58,101 bases of DNA. Source: Aeromonas sanarellii. Its GTDB lineage: Bacteria; Pseudomonadota; Gammaproteobacteria; Enterobacterales; Aeromonadaceae. Location of the stretch: the NCBI RefSeq assembly GCF_000820085.1, contig NZ_CDBN01000071.1:1-58101 (forward strand). Direction: 5' to 3'. Positions 37,194-47,636 of this stretch are shown in pieces. The notes under the pieces are model-generated. The model had not been told where the DNA came from, did not search any database, and worked only from the letters and a program-made list of their open reading frames with translations. Within the stretch, counting starts at the first letter, position 1; each line of letters begins with the position of its first letter. The position numbers were made by a program, and so were the translations under genes.

Positions 37194-38462
37194 TCAGTCG
37201 TCACTTTCCAGGCTGGCGAGGCAATGGGACAGGGTGCGCGCCAGCGCCCCCTGATTGCGCAGCACCACGGCGCGGGCCTGCTCCCCCATCTCGCGGCGAG
37301 CAGGGGCATCGCCGAGCAGGGTGCTCACCCGGTGGCCGAGCGCCTCGGCGTCCGCCACCACGGCCGCGCCACCCTGGGCCACCAGCTGGCGGGTGATGTC
37401 GCTGAAGTTGAAATAGACGGGGCCGGTCAGGCAGGGTTTGCCCAGCGCCGCCGGTTCCAGCAGGTTGTGACCGCCCACGGGCACCAGGCTGCCACCGACA
37501 AAGGCGAGATCCGCCGCCGCCAGCATCAGCGGCAGCTCGCCCATGGTGTCACCCAGGTAGATCTTGTCGCTCTCGCCGACCGCACTGCCCGCCGTGCGCC
37601 GCACGCAACCGTAGGGGGCGCACAGCTCGGCCACCCGATCGAAACGCTCGGGATGGCGCGGCACCAGGATCAGCAGGGCGGAGGGATGGGCCTTGAGCAC
37701 CCGCTCGAAGGCGGCCAGCACCTGCTCGTCTTCCCCCTGGTGGGTACTGGCGGCGATCCAGACAGGTCGGGCCTCCCCCAACTGCTGGCGCAGGGCACGG
37801 CCCCTGGCCTGCACCTCGTCGCCGAACTGGATGTCGAACTTGATGGAGCCGGTCACCGCCAGCCGATTGCGCGCGATTCCCAGCCGATGGAAGCGGTCCG
37901 CATCGTCCTGGTGCTGGCAGAGCAGGTGGGTCAGGGGCCGGCTGAGGGCATCGAAGGCGCCCTGGAAGCGGCCATAGCGCCGGCAGGAGCGCTCCGAGAG
38001 GCGGGCATTGAGGATGGTCACCGGCAGGTGGCGCGCCTCGCAGGCCGCCAGCCAGTTCGGCCACAGCTCGGTCTCCATCACCCAGAGAGCGCGGGGCTTG
38101 ACGGTGCTCAGAAACGCCGAGACGGCCCAGGGGTAGTCGAGCGGCGCATAGCGGTGCACCACCAGATCCCCGAGCTTGGCCGCCTGCTCGGCACCGGTGC
38201 GGGTGGTGGTGGTGAGCAGTATGGGCAGCTCAGGCAGCTCGGCCTTGAGGGCACGGATGAAGGGGGTGATGGCCAGGGTCTCCCCCACGCTCACCGCATG
38301 GATCCAGAGCGGGGCCTCCTGTCCGGTGGCGGGTGTCCGCCCCAGGTGCTCTGCCCAGCGCTTGCCGAAGCCGGGCTTGCCTTTCTTGGGCTTGTAGAGC
38401 GCCAGCAGTGCCAGGGGCAACCCCAGGTGGATCAGCAGGTTGTAGAGCAGCCGGTAGATCAT
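37194..38462 (-). CDS. waaA: 3-deoxy-D-manno-octulosonic acid (Kdo) transferase
   Basis: It adds Kdo to the lipid A precursor at the inner face of the inner membrane. The 422-residue protein has an N-terminal membrane anchor (MIYRLLYNLLIHLGLPLALLAL), WIHAVSVGETLAITPFI near residue 52, ETELWPNWLAACEARHLPV near 128, and the donor-site region FVGGSLVPVGGHNLLEPAALGKP near 315-337. It starts one nucleotide after the waaF stop (TAA-C-ATG), so it is translationally coupled to waaF. waaE and coaD follow in the neighbourhood, as in Serratia and Klebsiella. Confidence 0.96.
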   Translation of the reverse strand: MIYRLLYNLLIHLGLPLALLALYKPKKGKPGFGKRWAEHLGRTPATGQEAPLWIHAVSVGETLAITPFIRALKAELPELPILLTTTTRTGAEQAAKLGDLVVHRYAPLDYPWAVSAFLSTVKPRALWVMETELWPNWLAACEARHLPVTILNARLSERSCRRYGRFQGAFDALSRPLTHLLCQHQDDADRFHRLGIARNRLAVTGSIKFDIQFGDEVQARGRALRQQLGEARPVWIAASTHQGEDEQVLAAFERVLKAHPSALLILVPRHPERFDRVAELCAPYGCVRRTAGSAVGESDKIYLGDTMGELPLMLAAADLAFVGGSLVPVGGHNLLEPAALGKPCLTGPVYFNFSDITRQLVAQGGAAVVADAEALGHRVSTLLGDAPARREMGEQARAVVLRNQGALARTLSHCLASLESDD

Positions 38463-38463
38463 G

Positions 38464-39561
38464 TTATCGGCCTTCGCCCCCGTCGGCGGCCTGAGCCACC
38501 GGCTGCAGCGCGATCACCCGATCCTCCGGCTCGCTCCGCTCCAGTCGCTTGCCAGCCTCGATGACCTGCTCCGGCATCAGCTCGATCAGGCACTTGAGGT
38601 GGCCGAACTTGCAGGTGCGCTTGAAGCAGGGGCGGCATTCGATATCGGTGTGGACGATCTCGACCCTGTCCGCCAGGGGCGGCGTGTAGAGGGGCGAGGT
38701 GGAGCCGTAGACGCCGATCAGCGGCCGGTTGAGGGCGGCCGCCACGTGCATCAGGCCCGAGTCGTTGGCGATGACCCGACCGGCCAGGGCCATCAGATCG
38801 ATCGCCTCGTGCAGGCTGGTCTTGCCCGCCAGCACGTGGCAGTTGGGGCGTGACAAGGGGTTGATCCGATCGCGGATGGTGTTGGCCACCTCCACGTCCT
38901 TGCCCGAGCCGAAGATCCACACCTGCCAGCCCTCGTCGAGGTGCTTCTGGGCCACCACGGCGTAGTGCCCCTCCGGCCAGCGCTTGGCCGGGCCGAACTC
39001 GGCCCCCGGACAGAGCACCAGCACGGGGCGGGCGCGATTCAGGCCGAGCCGCTCCAGCGCCTTGCCCTGGTTGACGAGATCCACGTGCAGGGAGGGATGG
39101 GGAATGGCGGGGATGTCGGCCCGGCTCTTCATCTGCCCCTTGGGGTAGGCCAGCGCCAGATAGCCTTCCACCATCAGCGGGAAGGCCTGCTTGTTGCTGC
39201 GCATGTCGTTGAGCAGGCCGAAGCGGTGCTCCCCCTTCCAGCCGGTGCGCACCGGGATCCTGGCAAACCAGGGGATGAGCGCCGACTTCATGGAGTTGGG
39301 CTGGATGATGGCCTGATCGTACTGCTCGGCGGCCAGCTGCTTGCCGAGCCGGCGGCGGGCCCCCAGCTTGAAGTCGCCGTGGCCGAGCGGCATGGGGATG
39401 GCTTTGTCCACCTCGGGCATGCGCTCCAGCAGCGCAACGCACCAGGCCGGCGCCATCACATGGAGCTCGCTGCCCGGGTGGTTGCTCTTGAGCGCCTTGT
39501 AGAGGCTCTGGGACATCACCATGTCGCCGACCCAGGAGGGGCCGATCACCAATATCTTCAT
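38464..39561 (-). CDS. waaF: ADP-heptose:LPS heptosyltransferase II
   Basis: It transfers the second heptose of the inner core. The 365-residue GT9 protein matches WaaF in MKILVIGPSWVGDMVMSQSLYKALK, VMAPAWCVALLERMPEVDKAIPMPLGHG, FCPGAEFGPAKRWPE (here LCPGAEFGPAKRWPE) near residue 182, and NDSGLMHVAAALNRPLIGVYGSTSP near 258-280. A short extra C-terminal tail beyond residue 345 is not in enteric WaaF. It precedes waaA by one base. The position next to waaA instead of with rfaD and waaC is unlike E. coli. Confidence 0.95.
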   Translation of the reverse strand: MKILVIGPSWVGDMVMSQSLYKALKSNHPGSELHVMAPAWCVALLERMPEVDKAIPMPLGHGDFKLGARRRLGKQLAAEQYDQAIIQPNSMKSALIPWFARIPVRTGWKGEHRFGLLNDMRSNKQAFPLMVEGYLALAYPKGQMKSRADIPAIPHPSLHVDLVNQGKALERLGLNRARPVLVLCPGAEFGPAKRWPEGHYAVVAQKHLDEGWQVWIFGSGKDVEVANTIRDRINPLSRPNCHVLAGKTSLHEAIDLMALAGRVIANDSGLMHVAAALNRPLIGVYGSTSPLYTPPLADRVEIVHTDIECRPCFKRTCKFGHLKCLIELMPEQVIEAGKRLERSEPEDRVIALQPVAQAADGGEGR

Positions 39562-39879
39562 CGCGCGTCTTCTCTCGGGACTAGCCCGGCTGTTGATCGT
39601 TACTGGGCGAGATTATGCCCCAAGAAAGGCCGAAGAAATAACAGAAGATACCCGTCAGCCCCGCCGGACAGCCTCTTTGTCGGGATCCGCTGCGCCCGCT
39701 CAACCACACAAGCACCTTTTCCCGCCCCGCTAGAGGCGTGCCGGGCGCCACCAGATGCCACGGTGGCAGGCAAGCCGGTCAAATGAGCCCAGCCCATGCC
39801 CCGGCCGGGGTTTTAGGCTAGAATGGGCGCCAATCCGAGCATGACCCGCCCGCCGGGTGCCAATGAGAGTCCCTTGCCT
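39562..39879. other. Divergent intergenic region waaF / waaE
   Basis: This 318-bp stretch holds no gene that I can support. A TAGAAT hexamer at 39819-39824 overlaps the first in-frame ATG (39823) of the waaE frame, which argues mildly against that start. I see no good -35 for it. Both flanking genes should have promoters here. Confidence 0.5.
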
Positions 39880-40668
39880 GTGAAAAAACCGACCCTGGCG
39901 GCCGTCCTGATCGTCAAGAACGAAGCCGACAACCTGCGTGCCTGCCTCGCCTCCCTCGAAGACCTGGTGGATGAGATCGTCGTCCTCGACTCCGGCAGTC
40001 AGGATGACACCCCCGCCATCGCCGCCGAGTTCGGCGCCCGCTTCTTCGTCAACACGGCCTGGCCCGGCTTCGGCCGCCAGCGCCGCCTCGCCCAGTCCCA
40101 TGTCCAGTCCGACTGGGTGCTGTGGCTGGACGCGGACGAGCGGCTCACCCCCGAGCTCAGGAGCGCCATCCAGGACGTCATGGCCAACCCGGCCAGCGAC
40201 ACCATCTACTCCATCCCGCGCCTCTCCTGGGTGTTCGGTCGCTTCATCCGCCACAGCGGCTGGTACCCGGATCGGGTGCTGCGCCTCTACCCCAAGGCGC
40301 TGACCGGCTACAATGAGGCGCTGGTGCACGAGAAGGTGGAGGTACGCGCCAACATGAAGATCGTCAACCTGCACGGCGACCTGCTCCACTACACCTACCG
40401 GGATCTGGAGCACTATCTGGTCAAATCCGCCGGCTACGCCCGCGCCTGGGCCGATCAGCGCACCGCCCGCGGCAAGAAGGGATCCCTGGGCCAGGGGCTG
40501 GTGCACGCCGTCGGCTGCTTCCTCAAGATGTACCTGCTCAAGGCCGGTTTCCTCGACGGCAAGCAGGGACTGCTGCTGGCCATCCTCTCCGCCCACTCCA
40601 CCTTCGTGAAGTACGCGGACCTCTGGATCCGCCAGCAGCCCCAGGCACCGGATCAGGCTGGCAAGTAA
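39880..40668 (+). CDS. waaE: Family 2 glycosyltransferase, WaaE/KdtX-type LPS core enzyme
   Basis: WaaE adds a beta-1,4-glucose to heptose I in Klebsiella, Serratia and Aeromonas. The GT2 protein has [49 protein letters not shown] (DxD) near residue 80, [27 protein letters not shown] and [12 protein letters not shown]. The start is uncertain: GTG at 39880 gives a family-like N-terminus ([10 protein letters not shown], 262 residues) with GAGAG 10 nt upstream. ATGs at 39841 and 39823 are in frame. Synteny with waaA on one side and coaD-mutM on the other matches the waaA-waaE-coaD-mutM cluster of Serratia. Confidence 0.9.
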   Translation: MKKPTLAAVLIVKNEADNLRACLASLEDLVDEIVVLDSGSQDDTPAIAAEFGARFFVNTAWPGFGRQRRLAQSHVQSDWVLWLDADERLTPELRSAIQDVMANPASDTIYSIPRLSWVFGRFIRHSGWYPDRVLRLYPKALTGYNEALVHEKVEVRANMKIVNLHGDLLHYTYRDLEHYLVKSAGYARAWADQRTARGKKGSLGQGLVHAVGCFLKMYLLKAGFLDGKQGLLLAILSAHSTFVKYADLWIRQQPQAPDQAGK

Positions 40669-40711
40669 GCCACCAGCAAACCCTGGCTGCCCGTCGGCAG
40701 CTCCCGTGACG

Positions 40712-40737
40712 AGACAGGGCCCCTCGGGGCCCTGTCT
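40712..40737. terminator. Bidirectional hairpin between waaE and GT9 gene
   Basis: AGACAGGGCCCC and GGGGCCCTGTCT form a perfect 12-bp stem with a 2-nt gap, between convergent genes. No long T tract; GCATTTCC follows on the plus strand. Confidence 0.65.
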
Positions 40738-40756
40738 GCATTTCCTGTGTTCGCTC

Positions 40757-41800
40757 TCAGCCCTCGGCGCGCCAGAACGGCGGCGCCCAGCGGGCGATCG
40801 CCGCCGCCATGGCCTTGGGATCGAGCTGGCTCATGTCATCCGGATGATCGCTGTCCTCCGGCGGGCTGAACGCCAGATGGCGCCCCTCGCTGTTGAGGGG
40901 TCGCCAGCGCAGCGGCGTGGCGGAGCGGTGCGCCGGGAAGACGCCGACGGTCGGCACGTCCAGCGCCGCGGCGATGTGCAGCGGCCCTGTGCTGCCCGCC
41001 ACGAACAGGGCGGCATTGGCCATCACCTGGCAGAACTTCGGCAGCCCCTCGTCGGAGCGATAGATCCAGCCGTTGCCCCCATGGGCCAGCAGTTCGGCCG
41101 CCAGCTGCTCCGCCTTCCCCTCCTCCCCCGGCCCCGCCGTCAGCACGCACTGCAACTCGGGACAGGCCTGGTTGAGCTTGATGATGAGGCGCGAGTACTG
41201 CTCGATGGAGAGGTTGTTGGCCGAGCCGCCGCTGCCGGCGTGCACCATCAGCCAGGGGCGGCTGGCGTCGAGCCTGAGACGGGCGGCGACCTGCTCGCGC
41301 ACCTGTTGCAGGCTCTCGGGGTCGAAGCCGAGGTAAGGGCCCTGGGGCTCCACCACGGTCTGATGCTGATCGGCGAGGAAGCGGCGCACCAGATCCAGGT
41401 TGTATTCGTACTCCGGCTTCTGGGAGCGGGAACGGCGCTGCACCAGGCGCTGGTTGTAGAGCACCTGGGCCAGCTTGGTGGCGGGGGCCAGCCGGTAGGG
41501 AATGTGCGCCTGCCACACCAGCTTGGCGTTGCGGGTGTTGGAGAAGAAGCAGATGGAGGCATCGAAGGCGGCCGCCTTGATGCGCGCCAGCAGGGCGCGT
41601 TGCTGTTCCTTGTCTGCCCGGGCACCGGGATCCAGGATGATCTCGTCGATCCAGGGGCAGAGGCGGGCCAGCGGCGCCGTGTAGGCGGGAACCAGGGCAG
41701 TCACATGACACTCCATGGAGCGCTTGAGCATGGCAAAGCTCGGCCAGGCCAGCATGAAGTCACCAATCTTGTCATTGCGGACTACCAGAATACGTTTCAT
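40757..41800 (-). CDS. Family 9 (heptosyltransferase-like) glycosyltransferase
   Basis: The 347-residue protein resembles ADP-heptose transferases: MKRILVVRNDKIGDFMLAWPSFAMLKR, VTALVPAYTAPLARLCPWIDEII, LMVHAGSGGSANNLSIEQYSRLI near residue 185-207, and FVAGSTGPLHIAAALDVPTVGVFPAHRSATPLRW near residue 268-300. It probably adds a core heptose, and is distinct from waaF. Which linkage it makes cannot be read from sequence. It is convergent to waaE and divergent from coaD. The region of the acceptor loop is shorter than in WaaF. Confidence 0.88.
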   Translation of the reverse strand: MKRILVVRNDKIGDFMLAWPSFAMLKRSMECHVTALVPAYTAPLARLCPWIDEIILDPGARADKEQQRALLARIKAAAFDASICFFSNTRNAKLVWQAHIPYRLAPATKLAQVLYNQRLVQRRSRSQKPEYEYNLDLVRRFLADQHQTVVEPQGPYLGFDPESLQQVREQVAARLRLDASRPWLMVHAGSGGSANNLSIEQYSRLIIKLNQACPELQCVLTAGPGEEGKAEQLAAELLAHGGNGWIYRSDEGLPKFCQVMANAALFVAGSTGPLHIAAALDVPTVGVFPAHRSATPLRWRPLNSEGRHLAFSPPEDSDHPDDMSQLDPKAMAAAIARWAPPFWRAEG

Positions 41801-41831
41801 AAAAAATCCCTATGCTCCCTGTCACCAATGA

Positions 41832-42503
<672 letters not shown>

Positions 42504-42529
42504 CCCCTTCCCCCACCGGCAACAATGCA

Positions 42530-42563
42530 CAAGGGCTACCCGCGGGTAGCCCTTGTTGTATTA
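42530..42563 (+). terminator. Terminator after coaD
   Basis: CAAGGGCTACCC and GGGTAGCCCTTG form a perfect 12-bp stem, followed by TTGTATTAG. The T tract is modest, and it also faces the convergent YbjX-like gene. Confidence 0.75.
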
Positions 42564-42596
42564 GTCTCGTTGTGTTGACCACGGCCAGCTTGCCGG

Positions 42597-43532
42597 TTAC
42601 TGGCGGGCAAACTGCCCGGCCATCCCCTGCACCAGCAGATCGAGCCACTCGTAGCGGCGCCGGTACATGGCCCTCTTCTTGGAGGCGATCTCCTCCAGCG
42701 GCTTGCGCTGGGCTGGCTGCAGCCGCACGAAGTTGCTGTCCAGATCGATGGCGCCAAACTCCTGCCACAGGGCGTCATAATCCGCCTGCAGGCAGGCTTT
42801 CTTCTTCTTGCTGTAACGCCTGGCCTGGAAGATGTGCGCCCTCATCCGCACGGCCGAGACGCGGCTTGCCCCCATGGCTCCGGCCAATGCCAGCACCAGC
42901 ATCACCACCAGCGACCTGGGCCTCAGGCCGTGGCCCGCCCTGGTCAGGGCCCGCACCTGCCCCTGGGGCTCTGCCACACTGGGCTCGGGCCCCTGCACCG
43001 ACCCTATCACCAGCGCCAGCTCGCGCTCGTTGCCCGCCAGGGAGAAGGCGCAGCTGTAGAGCCGCTCGCCTTTCTCGTTGACGATGGAGAGAGCCAGCTC
43101 CGCCTCCCGGCGAAAGGTGCCGTCGTGGCGCAGCACGATGCGATAATCCCCCTCGGGATAGCGGCCAAGTTCGATCCCCTCCCCCAGATAGAGCGGGTCG
43201 ATGAGATCGGGATAAAGGCCCAGCAGCAGGCGGTAGTGATCCTCCACCATCCTGACCCTCTGGTTCACCGTCGAGCAGGCGAACCGATAGGGCCGTATCG
43301 GCTTGTCGAGCAGTTCGGGGTGGTGGGCAGGCAGGGCCCTGAGGGGTTCGGTCTGAAACAGTTCGAACACCCGGTTCAGCTGCGGCCGGTAGAGCAGGCT
43401 GCGCAGCACGAACTTGCCGCGATTGAAGGTCTTGCGGGCACTGTCGTCGGGATAGAGGAAGCGGGCCATTTTTTGGGCGCAATAGTGCCCCTGCCGGGAT
43501 AAATGATCCCAGTCTATTGATTTAGCTGTCAT
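42597..43532 (-). CDS. DUF535 (VirK/YbjX) family protein
   Basis: The 311-residue protein resembles the VirK/YbjX group: ARKTFNRGKFVLRSLLYRPQLNRVFELFQT, KPIRPYRFACSTVNQRVRMVEDHYRLLLGLYPDLIDPLYLGEGIELG, and YSCAFSLAGNERELALVIGSVQGPEPS. VirK-type proteins have been linked to virulence and lipid A-related stress in some enterics, but the biochemical role is unknown. Its start at 43532 has GAGGTAA 8 nt upstream. It is alone between coaD (convergent) and mutM. Confidence 0.86.
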   Translation of the reverse strand: MTAKSIDWDHLSRQGHYCAQKMARFLYPDDSARKTFNRGKFVLRSLLYRPQLNRVFELFQTEPLRALPAHHPELLDKPIRPYRFACSTVNQRVRMVEDHYRLLLGLYPDLIDPLYLGEGIELGRYPEGDYRIVLRHDGTFRREAELALSIVNEKGERLYSCAFSLAGNERELALVIGSVQGPEPSVAEPQGQVRALTRAGHGLRPRSLVVMLVLALAGAMGASRVSAVRMRAHIFQARRYSKKKKACLQADYDALWQEFGAIDLDSNFVRLQPAQRKPLEEIASKKRAMYRRRYEWLDLLVQGMAGQFARQ

Positions 43533-43646
43533 TTTTGTTACCTCGCAGCCTGAACTGGCGAGATGGTAGTCATGGGCTGACGCGGCTTCAACAGACTGGC
43601 AATACTCTCTTACAACTTGGCCGATCCCGGCTCAACAATCGGCCTT

Positions 43647-44459
43647 TCAGCGCTGGCAGTAGGAGCAGAACACCGTGGTGCGCTGGCCCATCCTCACCTC
43701 GGTGAGCAGGGTGTGGCAGTGGAAACAGGGTTGGCCGCCCCTGCCGTAGACCTGCAGCTGCTGGACGAAATAGCCCGGCTTGCCGTCGGCGCTGGTGAAG
43801 TCCTTGAGGGTGGTCCCCCCCTGGCGGATGGCTTCAGTCAGCACCCGCTTGATCTCGCTCACCAGGGTGCCCAGCCGCTCGGCGCTGATGTTGCCTGCCG
43901 CCCGTTTGGGGTGGATGCCGGCGGCATAGAGCGCCTCGTTGGCGTAGATGTTGCCCACCCCGACCACCACGTGATTGTCCATCAGGAACTGCTTGATGGC
44001 GGTGCTGCGCCCCCTGGCCCGCTCCCGCAGGTAGTCGGCGCTGAAGGCGTCGGTAAGCGGCTCCGGCCCCAGCTTGGCGAGCAGGGCGTGGGCCTCGGCC
44101 GGTTCGCGGGTCCACAGCAGGGCACCGAAGCGGCGCGGATCGTTGAGTCGCAGCAGCTTGCCGTTGGCCAGCTCGATATCCACGTGATCGTGCTTCTCGG
44201 CCGGGGTGCCTATGTCCAGCACCCTCAGGCTGCCGGACATCCCGAGGTGCAGGATGGCAGTACCGAAGTCGGTCTCCAGCAGCAGGTATTTGGCGCGGCG
44301 GCGGACCCGGTGGATGACGAGATCCACCAGCTCCTGGATTTCGCCGGGCACCGGCCAGCGCAACCGGCCGTCCCGCACCACCACTCGGGTGACCTTGATG
44401 CCGGTGAGCCAGGGCGAGATCCCCTGGCGACTGACTTCGACTTCCGGTAATTCGGGCAT
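43647..44459 (-). CDS. mutM: Formamidopyrimidine-DNA glycosylase
   Basis: It removes 8-oxoguanine and formamidopyrimidines and nicks the DNA backbone. The 270-residue protein has the catalytic PELPEVEV start (Pro2, Glu3), Lys near residue 57 ([13 protein letters not shown]), [21 protein letters not shown] near residue 165-185, and a C-terminal zinc finger ([25 protein letters not shown], four cysteines or His). It follows an unknown small membrane gene by 27 bp on the same strand. Confidence 0.97.
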   Translation of the reverse strand: MPELPEVEVSRQGISPWLTGIKVTRVVVRDGRLRWPVPGEIQELVDLVIHRVRRRAKYLLLETDFGTAILHLGMSGSLRVLDIGTPAEKHDHVDIELANGKLLRLNDPRRFGALLWTREPAEAHALLAKLGPEPLTDAFSADYLRERARGRSTAIKQFLMDNHVVVGVGNIYANEALYAAGIHPKRAAGNISAERLGTLVSEIKRVLTEAIRQGGTTLKDFTSADGKPGYFVQQLQVYGRGGQPCFHCHTLLTEVRMGQRTTVFCSYCQR

Positions 44460-44486
44460 AAACGGGCCTCTCGCTCAGAGCAGGGT

Positions 44487-44942
44487 TCAGGGGGTGGGAC
44501 GCATCAGGTCACGGTACTGCGCCTGGCTCAGGCTGAGCCAGGTCGAGGGAGGCAGCAGGGCGGCAAACTTGCCGTCATCCTGATAGAGCCCCACCTCCAC
44601 GGGATCGCTCTGACCGGCGATCCAGATCTTGAGGGTCACCGGGGTGCCGCGCACGGCCTCGCCGGGCGGCAGCAGCCAGCCCTGCCAAGCCTCGATGCGG
44701 GCGGCCAGCCGGGCGCTGTCGAGCCCGAGATCCGGCCCGCTGCGCCAGCCCTGGCCGATGCGCTCTATCTGCCAGCTCGGCCCCTGCCAGGTGAGCACCA
44801 CGGCGTTCTCCGGCAACAGCGGACGCGGTCGCTGGGCGCTGTTCTCCTGCTGGGCCTGCTCCAGCCGGTGCAGCAGGGTAATGACGATCAACACGACCAC
44901 GATGATCACGTTGTTCCAGCCTTTGCGGCTCAGTTTGAACAT
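44487..44942 (-). CDS. Hypothetical membrane-anchored protein upstream of mutM
   Basis: The 151-residue protein has one N-terminal membrane segment (NNVIIVVVLIVITLLHRL, residues about 10-27) and a soluble, probably periplasmic part of about 120 residues (VLTWQGPSWQIERIGQGWRSGP, PVTLKIWIAGQSDPVEVGLYQDDGKFAALLPPSTW). I do not recognise the family. It ends 28 bp before mutM and likely shares its transcript. The upstream end is separated from rpmG by a strong terminator, so it must have its own promoter. Confidence 0.7.
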   Translation of the reverse strand: MFKLSRKGWNNVIIVVVLIVITLLHRLEQAQQENSAQRPRPLLPENAVVLTWQGPSWQIERIGQGWRSGPDLGLDSARLAARIEAWQGWLLPPGEAVRGTPVTLKIWIAGQSDPVEVGLYQDDGKFAALLPPSTWLSLSQAQYRDLMRPTP

Positions 44943-44988
44943 GGCTAGCCTCCCTTCGAACCGGCAGTGTACTGAATTCCAGCCATAA

Positions 44989-45015
44989 AAAAACCCGGCA
45001 CGAGGCCGGGTTTTT
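44989..45015 (-). terminator. Rho-independent terminator of rpmB-rpmG
   Basis: On the minus strand AAAAACCCGGC and GCCGGGTTTTTTT form a strong stem with a T run. It lies 18 bp after the rpmG stop. Confidence 0.93.
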
Positions 45016-45032
45016 GCAGCGAAACCAAGTAA

Positions 45033-45200
45033 TTACTTGATTTTGCCTTCTTTGTAGATCACATGCTGACGAATCACGGGATCAAATTTCTTGATCTCCA
45101 TTTTTTCGGGCATGGTGCGCTTGTTCTTGGTAGTGGTATAGAAGTGACCAGTACCGGCGCTGGAGTTCAGGCGAATCTTATCGCGAATACCTTTAGCCAT
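45033..45200 (-). CDS. rpmG: 50S ribosomal protein L33
   Basis: The 55-residue product, read from 45200 (ATG) to 45033 (TAA), begins [18 protein letters not shown] and ends VIYKEGKIK, matching L33. It has no cysteine, so it is the zinc-free form. It starts 11 bp after rpmB stops and is the second gene of the rpmBG operon. Confidence 0.96.
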   Translation of the reverse strand: MAKGIRDKIRLNSSAGTGHFYTTTKNKRTMPEKMEIKKFDPVIRQHVIYKEGKIK

Positions 45201-45211
45201 GATCTAATTCC

Positions 45212-45448
45212 TTATACCTTAACGCCGCTGGCACGCAGTTCAGCCAGAACCACTTCAACGCCGCGCTTGTCGATGATACGCATGCCTTTTGCGGATACGC
45301 GCAGGCTCACGAAGCGTTTTTCACTCTCAACCCAGAAACGGTGAGTGTGCAGGTTCGGCAGGAAACGACGCTTGGTAGCGTTGTTAGCGTGCGAACGGTT
45401 GTTACCAACTGCCGGGCGCTTGCCGGTTACTTGGCATACTCTAGACAT
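45212..45448 (-). CDS. rpmB: 50S ribosomal protein L28
   Basis: The 78-residue product starts [29 protein letters not shown] and ends ELRASGVKV, a full L28. GGAGAGA lies 6-8 nt before the ATG at 45448; the longer in-frame upstream extension contains cysteines not found in the family and is not used. It forms an operon with rpmG. Confidence 0.97.
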
Positions 45449-45584
45449 GTCAGTCTCTCCAAATCTTACTTCATTGCTCGAGCAAATATCTGCCCCGCTG
45501 GCCTTCGATTGCGGGGCAAACAGAAGGCGGCATTTTATACAGCATCCGTGATCAAAGATCAACTAATACAGTGCCAGAGCCCAG

Positions 45585-46259
45585 TCACAACCAACCACGC
45601 TCTGCGAAAGAAACCGTGATGCCATCACCGATCACCAGGTGATCAAGCACTCTGATATCGACCAGGGCCAGGGCGGCCAGGATCCGATCCGTGATCTGGC
45701 GGTCCGCCCGACTGGGCTCGGCCACGCCGGACGGGTGATTATGCGCCAGAATCACGGCGGCTGCATTATGTTTGAGCGCGATCTGCACGATTTCCCTGGG
45801 CCAGACGCTCGCCGAGTCCAGGGTACCGTAAAAAAGTTCGACGAACCGGACCACCCTGTGCTGGTTGTCGAGCAGCAACAGGGCGAACACCTCCCGCTCG
45901 CGATCCCGCAACTGGGCCTGCAGAAAGTCCCGGGTCAGCTGGGGCGAGGTGAGCGCCTCTCCCCGCTGCAGCTGCTCGGCCAGATGACGCCGGCCCATCT
46001 CCAGCACCGCCTGCAACTGGGCATACTTGGCCGGCCCCAGCCCATGAGCCCCGCAGAAGGCCTGCTGCTCGGCCCCGAGCAGCGCCCGCAGGGAGCCAAA
46101 CTGGCTGAGCAGCTGGCGGGAGAGATCCACCGCGCTCAGGCCGCTGACCCCGGTGCGCAGGAAGATGGCCAGCAGCTCGGCATCGGAGAGCGCCGTCGCC
46201 CCGCGCCGCAGCAGCTTCTCCCTCGGGCGCTCATCCTCTGGCCACTCCTTGATGCTCAT
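45585..46259 (-). CDS. radC: RadC family protein (UPF0758)
   Basis: The 224-residue protein has an N-terminal helix-hairpin-helix part ([50 protein letters not shown]) and a C-terminal JAMM/MPN metal motif ([17 protein letters not shown] near residue 170-187). Despite its name a repair role is doubtful in E. coli. The ATG at 46259 has AGGGAGAG upstream, deciding against two earlier in-frame ATGs. Divergent from coaBC as in E. coli. Confidence 0.95.
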   Translation of the reverse strand: MSIKEWPEDERPREKLLRRGATALSDAELLAIFLRTGVSGLSAVDLSRQLLSQFGSLRALLGAEQQAFCGAHGLGPAKYAQLQAVLEMGRRHLAEQLQRGEALTSPQLTRDFLQAQLRDREREVFALLLLDNQHRVVRFVELFYGTLDSASVWPREIVQIALKHNAAAVILAHNHPSGVAEPSRADRQITDRILAALALVDIRVLDHLVIGDGITVSFAERGWL

Positions 46260-46397
46260 TTGTCTCTCCCTCATTGCTGTTGAGAGAAAACATAGCAAAG
46301 AATCGCGGGAGCCCGACCACAACTCCCCCATGTCAGCCTCTGTCGCCGTCCATCGCCTGTGCTATCTTAGCCGACCAGTCAGAGTGAGTCGGAAGAG

Positions 46398-47609
46398 ATG
46401 CAGCAGATGAGATTGGCCGATAAACGCATCCTGTTGGGTGTCAGTGGCGGGATCGCCGCCTACAAGAGTGCCGAACTGGTACGTCGCCTGAAAGATCAGG
46501 GGGCCGAGGTGCGAGTGGTGATGACCCGCTCCGCCAAGGAGTTCATCACCCCCCTGACCCTGCAAGCCGTCTCCGGTCACCCGGTGGCCGACAGCCTGCT
46601 GGACCCGGCCGCCGAGGCGGGCATGGGTCACATCGAGCTGGCCAAGTGGGCCGATCTGGTGCTGATCGCCCCCGCCAGCGCCAACCTGATGGCCCGCATG
46701 GCCGCCGGCATGGCGGACGAGCTGCTGACCACCCTCTGCCTCGCCACCCCGGTGACTGTCGCCCTGGCGCCCGCCATGAACCAGCAGATGTACCGCAACG
46801 CCGCCACCCAGGCCAACCTCAAGACCCTGGCCGGCCGCGGCATCCTGCTGTGGGGGCCGGATTCCGGCAGCCAGGCCTGCGGCGACGTGGGCCCGGGCCG
46901 CATGCTGGATCACCTCGACCTGGTGGAACGCTGCTGCCAGCAGCTCGCCGCCGAACCGCTGCTAGCCGGGGTCAGGCTGCTGCTGACCGCGGGGCCGACC
47001 CGCGAGGCGCTGGATCCGGTGCGCTACATCAGCAACCACAGCTCCGGCAAGATGGGCTATGCCATCGCCCGCGCCGCCCGTGAGGCGGGCGCCGAGGTGA
47101 CCCTGGTGAGCGGCCCGGTCGCCCTGCCAACGCCCCTGGGGGTTGAGCGGGTCGACGTGGAGAGCGCCTTGCAGATGCATGAGGCGGTGATGAGCCGGGT
47201 CGGCCAGTGCGACCTCTTCATCGGCTGCGCCGCCGTGGCGGACTATCGCCCCGCCCAGGTGGCCAGCCAGAAGATCAAGAAGAGCGGCGACAACGACCAG
47301 ATGGCGCTGACCCTGGTCAAGAACCCCGACATCATCGCCGATGTGGGAGCCTTGTCAGACAAACCCTTCACCGTCGGATTTGCCGCCGAAACCGTGGATG
47401 TGGAACAATACGCCCTCGACAAACTTCGACGTAAGCGGCTGGACATGATCGCCGCCAACGATGTGTCCCGTGCCGGCCAGGGCTTCAATGCCGATGACAA
47501 CGCCCTGACCGTCTTCTGGCAGGGGGGTCAAGCCGCACTGCCCCTGGCCGATAAGCTGACGCTGGCTCGTCATCTGGTCGCCCTGATCGCACGCCACTAT
47601 CGACCTTAA
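46398..47609 (+). CDS. coaBC: Bifunctional phosphopantothenoylcysteine decarboxylase / phosphopantothenate-cysteine ligase
   Basis: It carries out two steps of coenzyme A synthesis. The 403-residue protein has the FMN-binding CoaC half ([21 protein letters not shown], a [25 protein letters not shown] block with the catalytic histidine, APAMNQQMY, substrate-loop CGDVGPGRM) and the CoaB half ([28 protein letters not shown] near residue 195-222, [28 protein letters not shown]). The start could be 46398 or 46407; GGAAGAG is close to both. It is followed by dut and slmA, a conserved order. Confidence 0.96.
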   Translation: MQQMRLADKRILLGVSGGIAAYKSAELVRRLKDQGAEVRVVMTRSAKEFITPLTLQAVSGHPVADSLLDPAAEAGMGHIELAKWADLVLIAPASANLMARMAAGMADELLTTLCLATPVTVALAPAMNQQMYRNAATQANLKTLAGRGILLWGPDSGSQACGDVGPGRMLDHLDLVERCCQQLAAEPLLAGVRLLLTAGPTREALDPVRYISNHSSGKMGYAIARAAREAGAEVTLVSGPVALPTPLGVERVDVESALQMHEAVMSRVGQCDLFIGCAAVADYRPAQVASQKIKKSGDNDQMALTLVKNPDIIADVGALSDKPFTVGFAAETVDVEQYALDKLRRKRLDMIAANDVSRAGQGFNADDNALTVFWQGGQAALPLADKLTLARHLVALIARHYRP

Positions 47610-47636
47610 GCCCGCTCCCGGGCCCGTTGAACATGC

